From Pyrenopolyporus hunteri (lineage: Eukaryota; Ascomycota; Sordariomycetes; Xylariales; Hypoxylaceae), in NCBI GenBank assembly GCA_902806595.1, contig CADCXC010000004.1:2852001-2916000 (forward strand): 64,000 nucleotides of DNA. Direction: 5' to 3'. The position numbers and the translations under genes were made by a program. The notes below the pieces were generated by a model that had not been told where the DNA came from, ran no database searches, and saw only the letters and a list, made by a program, of their open reading frames with translations. How positions within the stretch are numbered: the first letter of the stretch is position 1; each line of letters opens with the position of its first letter. Positions 11,290-23,434 of the stretch are shown one piece after another.

Positions 11290-11763
11290 TGTGGGCGTCT
11301 AGGGTCTCGGGTCTGGGTGGTGGAGGGGGTGGGATGTAGAGAGAGGGAGGAAGGGCGAAGCGAGGGGGACTCGTCCCCTGGCTGCTTGTGTAACTTCTTC
11401 GTTGCTTGGTTGGGGAGATAATCGGACGTATTTGCGCTGTTAACTCGGGACGGATAGAGGCGGGAAGACGGCGATGGAAGAGACGTATGAATTAAGACGT
11501 TGAATTATTAATGATACTCGGCGGGATACTGTTTCTTATCCAGGTACAGTCGAACTTTAATTGAATAACAAGTACACCAAAGTGTCCTTCAATCCGGGCT
11601 GTTATGTTCTAGGTAGTAGTAAGGGTTATCATATCGGAGGCTTTTAATGTCAAGATTGCTTTGAAATGCGATTTCCGAAATTTTGTCATGCGGAATCGGA
11701 TTTGTTGCATTGGACGGGTGGCGACGACCCCCGCTACAGATTCCCCACAGCACATTCATGAGA
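11290..11763. other. NAR1 promoter region up to the retrotransposon edge
   Basis: 474 bp of normal base composition between the NAR1 start and the retrotransposon target site. The 60 bp next to the ATG are G-rich on the plus strand (CT-rich leader for NAR1). No gene and no sign of RIP-type mutation was seen outside the element boundary. Confidence 0.55.
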
Positions 11764-11768
11764 GCCCC

Positions 11769-11889
11769 TGTCACATAACCATATGGGACCAGTATATAAT
11801 ACGTACTTATAAGGTATACAGTATAAGACCTAGAGTTTAACTACAATAATATATAATACTTATTAAGTATATAAACATTAAATATAACA
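11769..11889. repeat. Left LTR (121 bp)
   Basis: Aligns without gaps to 19622-19742 over all 121 bases with 25 differences, all transitions. Positions 1-76 keep the unmutated C or G at all 18 differing sites, whereas six of the seven differences in positions 89-118 are mutated in this copy. The first 70 bases, nearest unique DNA, therefore escaped RIP and the inner end did not. Begins TGTCA and ends AACA. Confidence 0.92.
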
Positions 11890-12706
11890 TTAATAATACT
11901 TTTTATAAGTTTTTTCGTTTTTTTTTTTTTAGTAATTATTTCGAATTATTAAATAATAAATTATTTTATATTATCGATAATTTTTTTTTCGATAAATTAT
12001 TTATTTTAATTAATTTATTTCGTTTATTTTATACGAAAATTCGACGATTTATATTTTTATATTTTTCGTTTTTTTTTATTCGATAAATTATTTTTATAAA
12101 TTCGAATTTAAAAAATTAAATTAAAAATTTATTATAATTTACGGTAATAAATTATTTATTTAAATTAAAAATTAAATTTATAAATTTAATTTTTATTTAT
12201 ATAATTTTATATAATAAAAATTATATATATTCGGATTTTAATATACGTAACGATTTAAACGTTTTTTATATTTTTTCGATTAAATAAATAAAAAAAAAAA
12301 AATTTTTTTATAAATTTTTACGTAATTAACGAAAAAAATACGAAAAAATTTAAATAAAAATAATTAATATATCGAAAATAATAATATTATTATCGTTTTT
12401 TAAAATAAAAAAAATACGAATATTTTTTTTAATTTTTATTTTATTACGTTTTATTTAATTAAAATTTATTAAATTTATTAAATATTATTACGTTTTTAAT
12501 AATTTTAAAAAAATATTTATTATTTTTTTATTTAAAATTTTCGAATAAAATATATCGAAAATTTTAATTACGTTATTATTAAAAAATATTTTATTATTAT
12601 CGTTAATAAATTAATTATTTTCGATATTCGAAATAAAATTTTAATTTTTATTTATTATTTATAAAAATATTTTTTTTAATTTTAATGTTTTTTTTTTATT
12701 AATTAA

Positions 12707-12714
12707 ATTAAAAA
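12707..12714. repeat. Left 8-bp target duplication of the nested foldback element
   Basis: ATTAAAAA here is repeated exactly at 13510-13517, on the other side of the foldback element. It consists of A/T from the already mutated host retrotransposon. The AT-rich background makes a chance match more likely than usual, so the duplication is probable but not certain. Confidence 0.6.
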
Positions 12715-13509
12715 GAGTTTTGCTATTAACACTCCCTAAAATTGCTATCGGGCCTTATTGGCACTCCCAATACAAAAAGTACATCTCCAACCCCGTACTC
12801 GGCCCCACTAACACATTCTCATACAAAAATGCAGCAAACCAGATAGTCTCTCCGAGTACGGGTACACTTTTTCAATTGATTCAATTACATATAGCTCCCA
12901 CCATACCTCCCACCATACCTCCCACCATACCTCCCACCATACCTCCCAATATATTTACCTTTATATACCACCCATTCTAAGGATGCAAAATATAAAAAAT
13001 ACATCGCCAGTTTCGCCTCAATTAGACCTTTCTAATGGTATAAGTTTCATATCGGTGCATGCCTTATTTCAAAAGTTATTTGAATATAAAGTCAATTCCA
13101 TATAGATATTCAAAGGTGTAAGTGGTGGCCCGGGGTGGTCATGTGATCCCCTTTTGCGGTCGCATACCCCTTTGACATCCGTATGGAATTATGTATATAT
13201 TCAAATAGCTTTTGAAATAGGGCATGCACCGATATGAAACTTATACCATTAGAAAGGTCTAATTGAGGCGAAACTGGCGATGTATTTTTTATATTTTGCA
13301 TCCTTAGAGTGGGTGGGATATAATAGAATATATGTTGGGAGCTGTAGGTAATTGAATCAATTGAAAAAGGGCATAAGGTGTACATTATGTATTAACGCGA
13401 TTGTACGTAGATTTGTATGTGGAGCTGTTAGATACGGCAGGTATTTTAATGTATTGGGAGTGCTAATAAGGCCCGATAGCAAAACGAGGGAGTGCCAATA
13501 GCAAAACTC
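12715..13509. mobile_element. 795-bp foldback (giant inverted repeat) non-autonomous DNA element
   Basis: Both ends read GAGTTTTGCTAT inward, and the two halves are inverted copies of each other along their length, meeting near 13112-13130. The inner arms (about 12972-13086 against 13188-13317) differ at only a few positions over about 115 bp. The outer arms have diverged more, and the left arm carries a 12-bp repeat array. No transposase frame is present, so it would need enzymes from elsewhere. An 8-bp duplication flanks it, a length typical of hAT-type elements, but the ends do not clearly match hAT termini. Its normal base composition inside AT-only sequence shows that it was inserted after RIP. 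Confidence 0.85.
12895..12948. repeat. 12-bp tandem array in the left foldback arm
   Basis: Four identical copies of CTCCCACCATAC followed by a half copy. The corresponding place in the right arm has a single degenerate unit, so the array expanded in one arm after the two arms formed. The Ile-Pro-Pro-Thr repeat frame across it is a by-product. Confidence 0.85.
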
Positions 13510-16500
13510 ATTAAAAAAAACGGTAATACGATTAATATCGTAAATAATAACCGATAAAATTAAATTAAATAAATATATATTTATCGAAAGTTAATTCGAT
13601 ACGAAATAAATATTAAAAGTAAAAAATACGTTATTTATAATAAATTTCGTAATAAAATTAATTACGTAAATTTTCGTATACGTTAATTAAAATAATAATA
13701 AAAATTTTTAAAATAATAATAATAATAATAAAAATAATAATAATAACGACGGTAATAACGATAACGATAATAATAATAATAATAAATTAATATTAAAATT
13801 AAAAAAATAAATTATTTTAATTTTATAATAAAAAATTCGAAAAATATAAAATTAATATATTTTAAAAAAATTTATATATATATAAATATTTATATTTTCG
13901 TAAATAAATTAAAAAATTTAATTATTACGTATAACGAAAAAAAAATTAAATAAATTTAACTTTTATATTTTTAAAATATAATATATCGATAATATTTAAC
14001 GAAATTAACGAAATTTAAAAAAATCGATTTTTTTAACGATAATATAAATTTAATTATTTGATAATTAATTAAACGTTTTAAAAAAAATTATTATATCGTA
14101 TTAAAAAAAATATACAAATGTAAATTTATTTTTTAAAATTTACGAAATAATAAATAAATACGTATATTTATATAAAATATAATTAAAAATATTAAAATAT
14201 ACGATATATTATTACGAAATTAATTAATAACGACATTCGAAATTTTCGATTCGAATATTTAAATTTAAATATTTAAATTTAAATTATTAATAATTTTAAA
14301 TAAATTTTTATATATATATAATAATTAAAAAAAAATATTAAAAAATAAAATAAAAAAAATATATTTTTAAAATTTTTTTATTAATTAAAATAACGAAGTT
14401 ATTTATTATAAATAAAAATATATTTAAATTTTTTTTCTTTAATATTAATAATAATAATAATCGTAAAAATAATATTAATAATATTAACGATTTTAACGTA
14501 ATTATTATCGAATTTAATATAATTAAATTTAATATAAATAATTATAATATTTAATTTAATAAATATAATTATAATTTCGTTAATTATTATAATATTAATT
14601 ATAATAATATAAATTATAAATTAATTAATAATAATAAAAACCTTAATTTAATTAATAATAATAATAAAAATTTAATCGATAAAATTATTAAAATTTATAT
14701 AAACGATTTTATTCGAATTATTATAATTAAAATTAATAAAAACCATATAATTTAAATCGTAATCGAAGTAATAAATATTAATTTAATAATAAATATTAAT
14801 TATTTAATATTTATTAATTAAATAATTTATATTAAAATAATTATAAAACGATTTAAAATTAAATTTATTAAACTTATAAATAAAATTTTTAATTAAATAA
14901 AAACCTCGAAATTTAAAATAAATTTAAGTTTAATATATATAAATAATTAAATTAATTTTTATAAAAAAAATAAATGGAAAATTTTTATATTTATAAAAAA
15001 AAAATTTACGATTATAATTAATACGAGTAAAATTAATTTAATATATTAAATAATAAATTTATAATAAACGATTTTAACGAATTAAATTTAAAAAATAAAG
15101 TAATAATTTTCGAAAAATTAAATAAAAATTTCGAATTTTTTTATATAAATAATATTAATAATTAAAACGCGATTAATTTTATAACCGTAAATATAAAATT
15201 AAAAAATTTAATTTATTATAAATATAAATAAATTTTCTTTTTATCGAATTAATTATATATTTATTTAAAAATATTAAATTTATATTTACGATTAAAAAAA
15301 ATTAATTTATATATCGAATCGATAAAAATAATTATAAAAATTAATTTTATATTAACGAAATTATATTACGTAAATAATAAAATAAATATTAATAATATTA
15401 TAAACGAAATTAATAATTAAAAAAATTAAAATTTTATTTAAATTTTAAATATAATAATTAAATTAATAATTTCGATTTTATAATTAAAAATCGATTCGAT
15501 TTTCGAAATAAATATCGATTTTATTTATAAAATAAAAATATATTTTAAATTTTTTATTATAATAAATACGATAATAAAATAAAAATAAAATATATATGTA
15601 AATATTAAATATATATAAATTTTAACAAATAAAATATAAATTTTAAAAAATTACGAAAATTTAAAAATACGTAAAAAAACGATATCGATTTTAATACGAA
15701 AATTAATTAAATATTCGTTAATAATAATAAAATATATTATAATTAAATTTTATTTTAAAAAAGTAAAAAATAATAAATTAATAATAGTTAATTTTTTACG
15801 AAAAATAACGTTAATAAACGATTTATTAATAAAAATATTATTAAATACGAATATTATAAACGTAAAAAAAATCGATATTATTTTTTCGAAAAAATTAATA
15901 ATAATATAAAATTATCGAATTACGATTTTTATATTAATAATATTCGAAAATTTCTTTTTATTATAAGTTAAAATTTTATTAATTAATATAATATTAATAT
16001 TAATATAATTACATTATTATTTAAAAGTAAAATATATTAATATATTTAATTAAAATTTAATTTTCGAATTATATATTAAAAAAATCGTTTATTATATTAT
16101 ATTTATAAATAATTTTTTTTAAAAAATTATCGTTTATAACGACATCGATATTAATATATATATATTACGAAATATATTTATCGATTATATTAAATCCTTC
16201 GAATAAAATTATCGAAAATATTAAATAATAAATAAAAAAACATCGATTTTAATTTTTCGTTAATTTAAAATAAAAAAAAATAATAATAAAATTTTAAACC
16301 CGATAATAAATTTCGTTTTTTTTAAAACTAAAAATACGTAAAAATATTCGATTAAAATAATAATATATAAAAATTTTAACGTTTTTAAAATATTTAAAAT
16401 TTTTTATTAAATAATTATAAACTTTAAAAATATATTTATAAATAATAATTTCGCGAAAATTAACGAATATAAATTACTTTAATTTAACTTAAAATTAAAA

Positions 16501-19500
16501 TAATAAAATATATTATTTAAAAAATATCGATTATATATTATAAACGCTAAAAATTAATAAATAATAAATTAAATATTCGCGAAATTTTTAAAATAAAATC
16601 GCATTTTTTAAATAAAAACTTCGATTTTTTTTTCGATATTTATATTTATAATTTAAAAATTTTTATCGAAATTAATTAAAATAATTATAAATAAAAATAA
16701 AAAAATAATTAATAAAATCGATTAAATAATTATAAATATTTACGTATTTAATAAAATAATTTTAAATAATATTTATTCGATAAAATTTTAAAATTTTATA
16801 TTAATAAAAATAAACGATAAAAAATTTATTACGATAATAAACGTACTTTTATTTTATTATTAATAACGAATATATCTATTAATTAAATAATATTTAATTA
16901 TTATTATAATTAAAAAATAATATACGTTCGATTATTTAATTATAAATTATAAAAATAATAACGTTTATATATAACGTTAAATAAATATATTATTTAAAAA
17001 AATAAAAACTACGGATATATATTACGATAATATCGTAATAACGTTAAATATTTTAAAAAATTATATACGTAATTTAACTTTTATATTAATAATTATACGC
17101 GATAAAAATATTTCCATCGATTTTAAAAAATCTTTTATTAATTTTTTTAATATAATAATATTAAATCGTATAATAAATTTTTTCGACTTTTTAATAATTA
17201 AAAAAAAATTTACCGCTATTTTTAAATTAATTTTCCCTACGTTTTTTAAAAATTTTAAAATATTTATAAATTTAATCGAATATATAAAAAATAACGTATT
17301 TAAATACGTAAAATTAACGAAATTTTTAAAACGTCGAAAAATAACGTTATTACGTAAAAATTTTCGTTAAAAAAAAACCGATAAAAACGAAAAAAATAAA
17401 CATATAACGTACTTATAAATATACCATCGAAAAAAAAAAAATATTCGAAGTTTTTAAAAATATTTTATTAAAATATATAATAATATATTTTTATAACTCG
17501 AAAAAATCATTATATATTAACTTCGATATTTTTAAAAAAAAAATAAACGTAATCGTTTATTACGTAAAAAAAAAACCTTTTAAAAATTTATATAAAACGA
17601 TAAACTTATAAATTTTACATTAAAAATAATTATTTAATTAATAATTTTTTTATTTAAATTTTTAATTTTAATAAAAAAAAATTATTAATTAACGAAAATA
17701 AAAATTTTCGAATTTATATAAATGTTAAAAAAAATTAAATATTTTATAAATATCGCATAAATAAAAAAAAATATTTTTATCAATTATAAAATTATTTTAA
17801 ATATAATTAAATATAAAAATTTAATTAATTCGATAATATTAAATAATAAAAACTTTCGTTTAATATATATAATAAAATATATTAATAAATTTACCTTTAT
17901 TATTATATATAAATTTAAAAAATAATATATTATATTTAACATTTTATTATAATTATTAATAAACGAAAAAAAAAATAAATAAAATTAATAACTCGATAAT
18001 TTAAATAAATTTTTTAATAATATAAATAATAATTAATTTTTTTTTAAAGTAATTTATTTAATTATAATTACTTTTAAAAACGAATAATTTAATTAATTTA
18101 ATTTTAAAAAAATAATATTAATTTAAATATCTTCGAAATTTAAAATTAAATTATAATAAAATTATTTTTTCGATTTATAATAAAAAATAATATTAAATAT
18201 AATAAAATAAAATAACGTTTTACGTAAAAATATAACGACTTTTTTTTTTATTTTAAAAACGATTTATTTTAAAAATAAAACGAAATTTCGAATAAATTAT
18301 ATATTCTTCGATTATATAATATAAAAATATTTAAATTAATCTATAAACTTTTATATATAAAATTAAATAACGTATAAAATTAATTTATAAATTTTATTTT
18401 AAACGTTAAAAAATTTTATAAATAAATAAAATTATATTTTTAATATTTAATAATATATTTTCGAATTTATAAATCGTACGAAATATTATAATTAATTATT
18501 AAATTATTAATATTTTTTTATACGATTATATTAAATATTGCGTTAAAATTATTAAAAATTTAAAACGAAAATAACGTTTTTAATATTATCGTAAATAAAT
18601 TTAATAAAATAATTATAATATTTTTTAAAAAATATAATTAAATAATTTATTAATAAACGAATACATTTTATTTTAATTTATTTATAATTAATTAAAAAAT
18701 TTTTAAAATTATTATTTCGAATCGAAATTCGAAATTTATAATAAATTTTTAATAATAATTTTAAAAATAAATCGATATAAAATTATTTTATATTACGATA
18801 TATTATATTTAAATAAATAAATAATTAAAACGATATATTTTATAAGTAAAATTATCATTTAAATATTATTTTTAAATTTTAAAAAACTACGTTATTTAAA
18901 AAAAATATCTATTAATATTATAATATTAAATTAATATAACGAAATTTATAATAATTAAAATAAACTTTTTAAAAATATTATATAATTTTACGTTAAATAA
19001 TATCGTTTAATTTTTCGATTAAAATAATATAATTAAAATTTTATTAATAAAAATAAAAATATATAACGTTATTATTTTCGTATTAATAATAATAAAAAAA
19101 TATTACGACGCGAAATATAAATTTATATTTTTTAAAAAAAACGATAAAATTTTTTTACGTTTATATAAAAATTATAATATTTTTATAATAATATATTTAA
19201 ATAAAAAATTTAATTAATAATTTGTAAAATTATTTAAAATTTTAAAATAAATAAATAAATTAATTTATAAATTAAAATTTTTAAAACATTTTAAAATATA
19301 CGATATTATATTAATTAATTATTTAAAATTAATATTATTTATAAATTTATTCGTTCGAATATTACTTTTTTTAAATAAAATAATTTTAAAATTATTCGAT
19401 AAAAAAATTATAATAAAAAATAAAAAACGTAATAAAATTTTAATTAAATATATTAATTTAAATAATAAATATATTAAATAAATATTTTTAAAAAATTTAA

Positions 19501-19621
19501 ACATTAAAAGTAAAAATTTTTTTATAAAATTTAAAATAAAAAAAAATTAACTATTTTATATATATAATTAAAAAAATATAAAAATAATAAAAATATTATT
19601 AATTTTTTTAAATTTCGATAA

Positions 19622-19742
19622 TATTATATAACTATATAAAATTAATATATAATACGTACTTATAAAATATATAATATAAAACCTAAAATTTAACTATAAT
19701 AATATATAACATTTACCAGGTATATAAGCATTAAATATGACA
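19622..19742. repeat. Right LTR (121 bp)
   Basis: Partner of 11769-11889. All 18 differences in its first 76 bases, and one at position 91, are C-to-T or G-to-A in this copy. Its last 33 bases keep C/G where the left copy is mutated (positions 89, 95, 96, 98, 107, 118). The single CpG at positions 34-35 is intact in both copies. Ends TGACA, followed by the GCCCC duplication. Confidence 0.92.
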
Positions 19743-19747
19743 GCCCC

Positions 19748-20958
19748 TATCACATGCGGGGTACCTAGCTACATCCAAACGCACAGTGGCCGTGCAAATA
19801 AGCGCGAGAAACTAGAGCGTCGCACTGTAAAATTAACGATAGTGAAAGTGACGTCGCCTAGGCCTTGATATAGGTAACTTTAGGCCTCAGCGAGAACCAT
19901 ATAAGCCTTCTGAATGGTAATTCTTCTTTAAATATAAAACGCCGGTCAAAAATGCCATGACTTTAAGTGTCTATGTACACACTCTCTATACCGTTAGTCC
20001 GCAGATCTACTAGAACTTCTTTGTCTTAACAGGGGTAAATTTACTACGAACAAGAACGTGCCAGTATCCAGAAAACTATGCCTCCTATATCGAACTCTCA
20101 AATATGGAGTGAACCAGAGTACATATAAATGGTATATGAAGTGTATCAGGATGTACCCTCTACTAAGGCTTAAACACAAAGATTCTAAGTTAAAATGAGA
20201 TGGGATAGCTATTCTCGTCCTTTAGTCCGGACTGAACTGAAAGGAGAATAAAGACCGGGCAAATCTAGGTAGTTTGATTTACATACGCTACCTGAGTTTA
20301 TGTATACAAAGCTGTATAGAGAACAACGGTTAAACCCTCGGCGCTATCTCGATCCTACTACGAGACGATTTGGCTTCTATTTGATAGACATCATAGAGTG
20401 TCCCCACCAAACAGGGGGTTAAATGAGGCAGATAAGTCTTCCAGGATTACCATACGTCTATACAGTATAATATTATAATACTTGGCCTGAGTTGAAGGTA
20501 CGGATACAGTAGAGAGCAAAGATTAGGAGTCTTACGCATCTTGATCAGCACGTGTATAATGGATCCGGTGACAGAAGAAAACTCTGTTGAAGTAAAGACT
20601 AGAAAGCATCCTATGCTCTGTGCCTGTGTCGTAAAAAAACAGAAGACGACCCCTGTGCCATCCTATGAACTAACTCGGGAGTCCGATTTTACCCTTGAAC
20701 TGAAACAAAAAGGGAAGCAACGCGCCTGCAGAAGACGTGTTGGCAAACTCATCAATCGCATTGCCAGTCGCAGAAGACCCGTCACCCTTGGAGCCTGATT
20801 CGTGATCGGGTATCGAAGTGTGCCGTCGAGGTAGCAGTTTGCGCGAGCATTATTCGGCACCCGGTACCGAAACAGACTTTCCTCCCCCCAAAACATAGCC
20901 GATGTGCCATCTCATTTTCTCAGGGCATCATTATCGTATCGGCTTAGACAGGGGTGCC
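19748..20958. other. Intergenic stretch between retrotransposon and CYSTM gene
   Basis: 1.2 kb of normal composition. An 85-codon frame at 20541-20798 has no recognisable features. The right end is the 3' flank of the CYSTM gene. Nothing else is supported. Confidence 0.5.
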
Positions 20959-21515
20959 TTAACACACCTCACAACAGCATTCGCAGCAGTCGGCGCAGCA
21001 CTCACATCCCTCCTCGCAGACGAAACAGCAGCACAGCGCGGCCAGGCAGCCTTTGAAACAACCGCCGCCGCCACCGCTTGACTTGTTGTCCTGCATAGGG
21101 GCTTGCTGCTGATACTGCATCTGCGGGTTGCCTTGAGGAGGGCCGTAGTACTGTCCAGGAGGGGGACCGTAGGCCTATAATTTTGACTGAGTTAGCTTTC
21201 ATCATCTTGCACGAAATTGATGTATAGTTCAAAACGACGCGGTAAGTGATGATCGATCCAGAATTCGGATTAAAGGTGACATCCAAGCCAATATTGCGTG
21301 CTGACCCAGCAGTTCGGAGACGGCGGGGATGCAGCGCAGGCACAGGCAGTAGGATGTTGTCTTGGCGGATGTCTCGATGGGGTCGCGACGATTCCATTCC
21401 GGGGATCATGAAGCGGCTTGATTGAATTGCGACGTACCGGTTGAGGCTGTTGCGGGTAGCCGCCATAACCCTGAGGGGGGGGAGGACCCTGATTGTAGTA
21501 ATCGTGGCTAGACAT
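20959..21515 (-). CDS. CYSTM-type cysteine-rich tail protein, 97 aa (2 exons)
   Basis: Exon 1 is 21515-21438 and exon 2 is 21174-20959, separated by a long 263-bp intron (GTACGT donor, ATTATAG acceptor) in phase 0. The N-terminal two thirds is a Tyr/Pro/Gln/Gly-rich disordered segment (PPPPQGYGGYPQQPQP, then YGPPPGQYYGPPQG). After a Gly run comes a C-terminal block with about 15 cysteines in some 35 residues (CFKGCLAALCCCF, then CC-pairs to the end). This is the layout of CYSTM proteins, small tail-anchored membrane proteins linked to stress and metal tolerance in fungi and plants. Palmitoylation or metal binding by the cysteines is inferred. A shorter reading that continues into the intron loses the cysteine tail, so the spliced form is preferred. 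Confidence 0.85.
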
Positions 21516-23434
21516 CTAGAACGACTTGATGGATTGAGGTTAAGTGTAAGATCCTGCGATTATCAGGTTAGATTCAAGCCAAAGAATCGCGATGGTGCGG
21601 GAAGGACAATCTGCCAAGAGCGCCTACTTCAGCAGCTCCCCTAATGGAATAGGTGTACATAAGAATATCCATTAGCCAGCTAATTTAGTAAATGCGCCGC
21701 ACGTACCTAGTCGGGTCTGATGTGTCGAGATGCTCAGTTTCGCTTCCAAGCACCCAGGGATGAAATAGGGTAGAATTTGCTTGTTCAGAGGGTTGAGATG
21801 AACGAAGGGGAAGAAGATAAAGATGGTGACGATGACAAGAAGCCTAATAATAACTGAGATCCGAGAAGTGCAAGGTGAAAGCAGAAAGAAAGAAGGCGGT
21901 GGGTCAAATATGTAATGTTCGAGTACCTCTGAAAACCCCAAGGTATCGTTAAAGTACCGGGTACGCGGCAACATCTGCCAACTGCATTGAGATCTGATGG
22001 TCATGCGTTCCTTCTTTTAGAAGGGTTTCGAGGGACTCATGTACCTGAACCACAAACGGCTTGAACAGTTACATGCATTAGCAGGGCACTATTTCCGTCT
22101 CTTGCTGTCTCGGACGACTGATAACGTATGCTAGGTGACTGCTGCGGCTATACGGCACGCAACTCAAGTGGCTCAGCGGCTACAATCACTAGGGACTGGC
22201 GCTTCTTTCTACTTACAAATCAGCTATAGTGTACCATACCTGGTCGAATCGCAAATGTACCTAGGTAGGTATTGTATACCTTAGGTACCTAATTACAGAA
22301 CATACAGTTTACGTACCACGACGTAGATAGGTACATGTACGAAGTCTTCCGCCTCGAAACGCGTCACGTCTGAAAATCCCTGTACCCAACTGAGTTGGTG
22401 TGTTTAGGCGCCACACGTGGAGGCAAGGTACCTATGTATTGTAGATTCAAATAGGAAGAAAATCGAGTATTATTAGCGAGGTGTTGCACGGAATCCCCCT
22501 CGGCGAAACAACAGCAATTCATGTTGGGCCAAATCCAGCGTCTACCAGCAACTCCAGCAATAATGACCACTAGATACATGGCGTCCGAGCTAGACCGCCC
22601 CTTAACGGCCCTCGAGAGACACATCTGCGACCTTCGGACCACCCCATTGGCGGCCTCCCTCCATCTTTTATCAGCCACGTACGGGTAGCATGCGTTGGAG
22701 AGGCTTTCAGCGACCCCCACAACTCAGCCAGTACCTGTTCTACAGTCATCGATACAAGGCCGATATATCCGTCCAGTAAATCAGGACTCCGAATCCCGTA
22801 TGATCTACGAATCCGTTCCTCTAGTCCACACGCACGGACGTACATAGTGCTGTATGTAGTGGGCCAGACATTTCACTTCCCGTACCGTGTACAATACATC
22901 CTTCTCCTTGGGTGAGAGGCATCGCCGTTCTCTAGGTGGGTTGTCATTCTGGCCTACGTCCTGTTTAGACTTTATAGATCAAAAACTAGGTACCTAACCT
23001 CACATGTACCTACATACCCCTTACGGCAACCAAACTTCGTATCGAACGTATCAACCTTACCCATGGTAGATACATTAAGCATAGGTCCGATCGTAGGGCT
23101 GACATCTTCTTGATGCCGGGAGATGAAACTAACTTGGGAAGATGGCCATTCTTCTTAGCTAGCTCTTTAGTGCTACTCATCTGACAAGTCCGTCACCTTA
23201 AAAACCTACACAGGTAATGATAATTCTCATCTCTTTCTTGGTGGATTTAATGTATAGAAAAGCCTTCTTTTTATTCAGCTACCCCCGGTAGAATAAGACA
23301 AATTTTCATCAATTCAGATCTTCGTTGGATCATTGACTATTGTTTTAGTGTCTAGCTACTCTCCAGACCAACAGCTGTTGTTGCGCTGTCATCTTAGTCG
23401 TGGCGTTGTCTGGCAAGAAAAGAAAAATAATAAA
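21516..23434. other. Intergenic stretch with CYSTM promoter and TAGGTACCTA motifs
   Basis: 1.9 kb. The first part is the CYSTM gene promoter/leader. Around 22256-22340 and 22985-23020 lie clusters of palindromic GGTACC/TAGG motifs. A 91-codon minus frame at 22570-22845 was considered and rejected. No gene is supported. Confidence 0.5.

Larger units (their letters stand above)
11769..19742. mobile_element. RIP-degraded LTR retrotransposon with nested insertion
   Basis: The element runs from TGTCA to TGACA, the TG...CA ends of LTR elements, and is flanked by a perfect 5-bp target duplication GCCCC (11764-11768 and 19743-19747). It has 121-bp direct LTRs (11769-11889 and 19622-19742). Its total is 7974 bp, or about 7.2 kb without the nested foldback element. 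The interior is almost only A and T, with C and G left nearly exclusively as CpG. No reading frame of useful length survives, so gag/pol domains, orientation and superfamily (Gypsy or Copia) cannot be read. This is the signature of saturating repeat-induced point mutation (C-to-T on both strands). Flanking DNA is normal. Such AT blocks usually form heterochromatin in ascomycetes. Confidence 0.93.

Noticed and set aside
12720..12980. 86-codon frame with Ile-Pro-Pro-Thr repeats
   Set aside because: The repeats are the 12-bp tandem array, and the frame runs across the inverted arm of a foldback element with no other coding signs.
11890..19621. Reading frames inside the AT-only block, for example 19319-19504
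   Set aside because: They consist of Lys/Asn/Ile/Phe/Leu runs created by near-total loss of C and G. No domain motif or plausible start context remains.
20541..20798. 85-codon frame rich in Lys/Arg
   Set aside because: No recognised motif, weak codon bias and no splice partners.
22570..22845. 91-codon minus-strand frame
   Set aside because: The first half looks mildly protein-like, but the second half is Arg/Gly-rich noise, and no introns or homology-like motifs support it.
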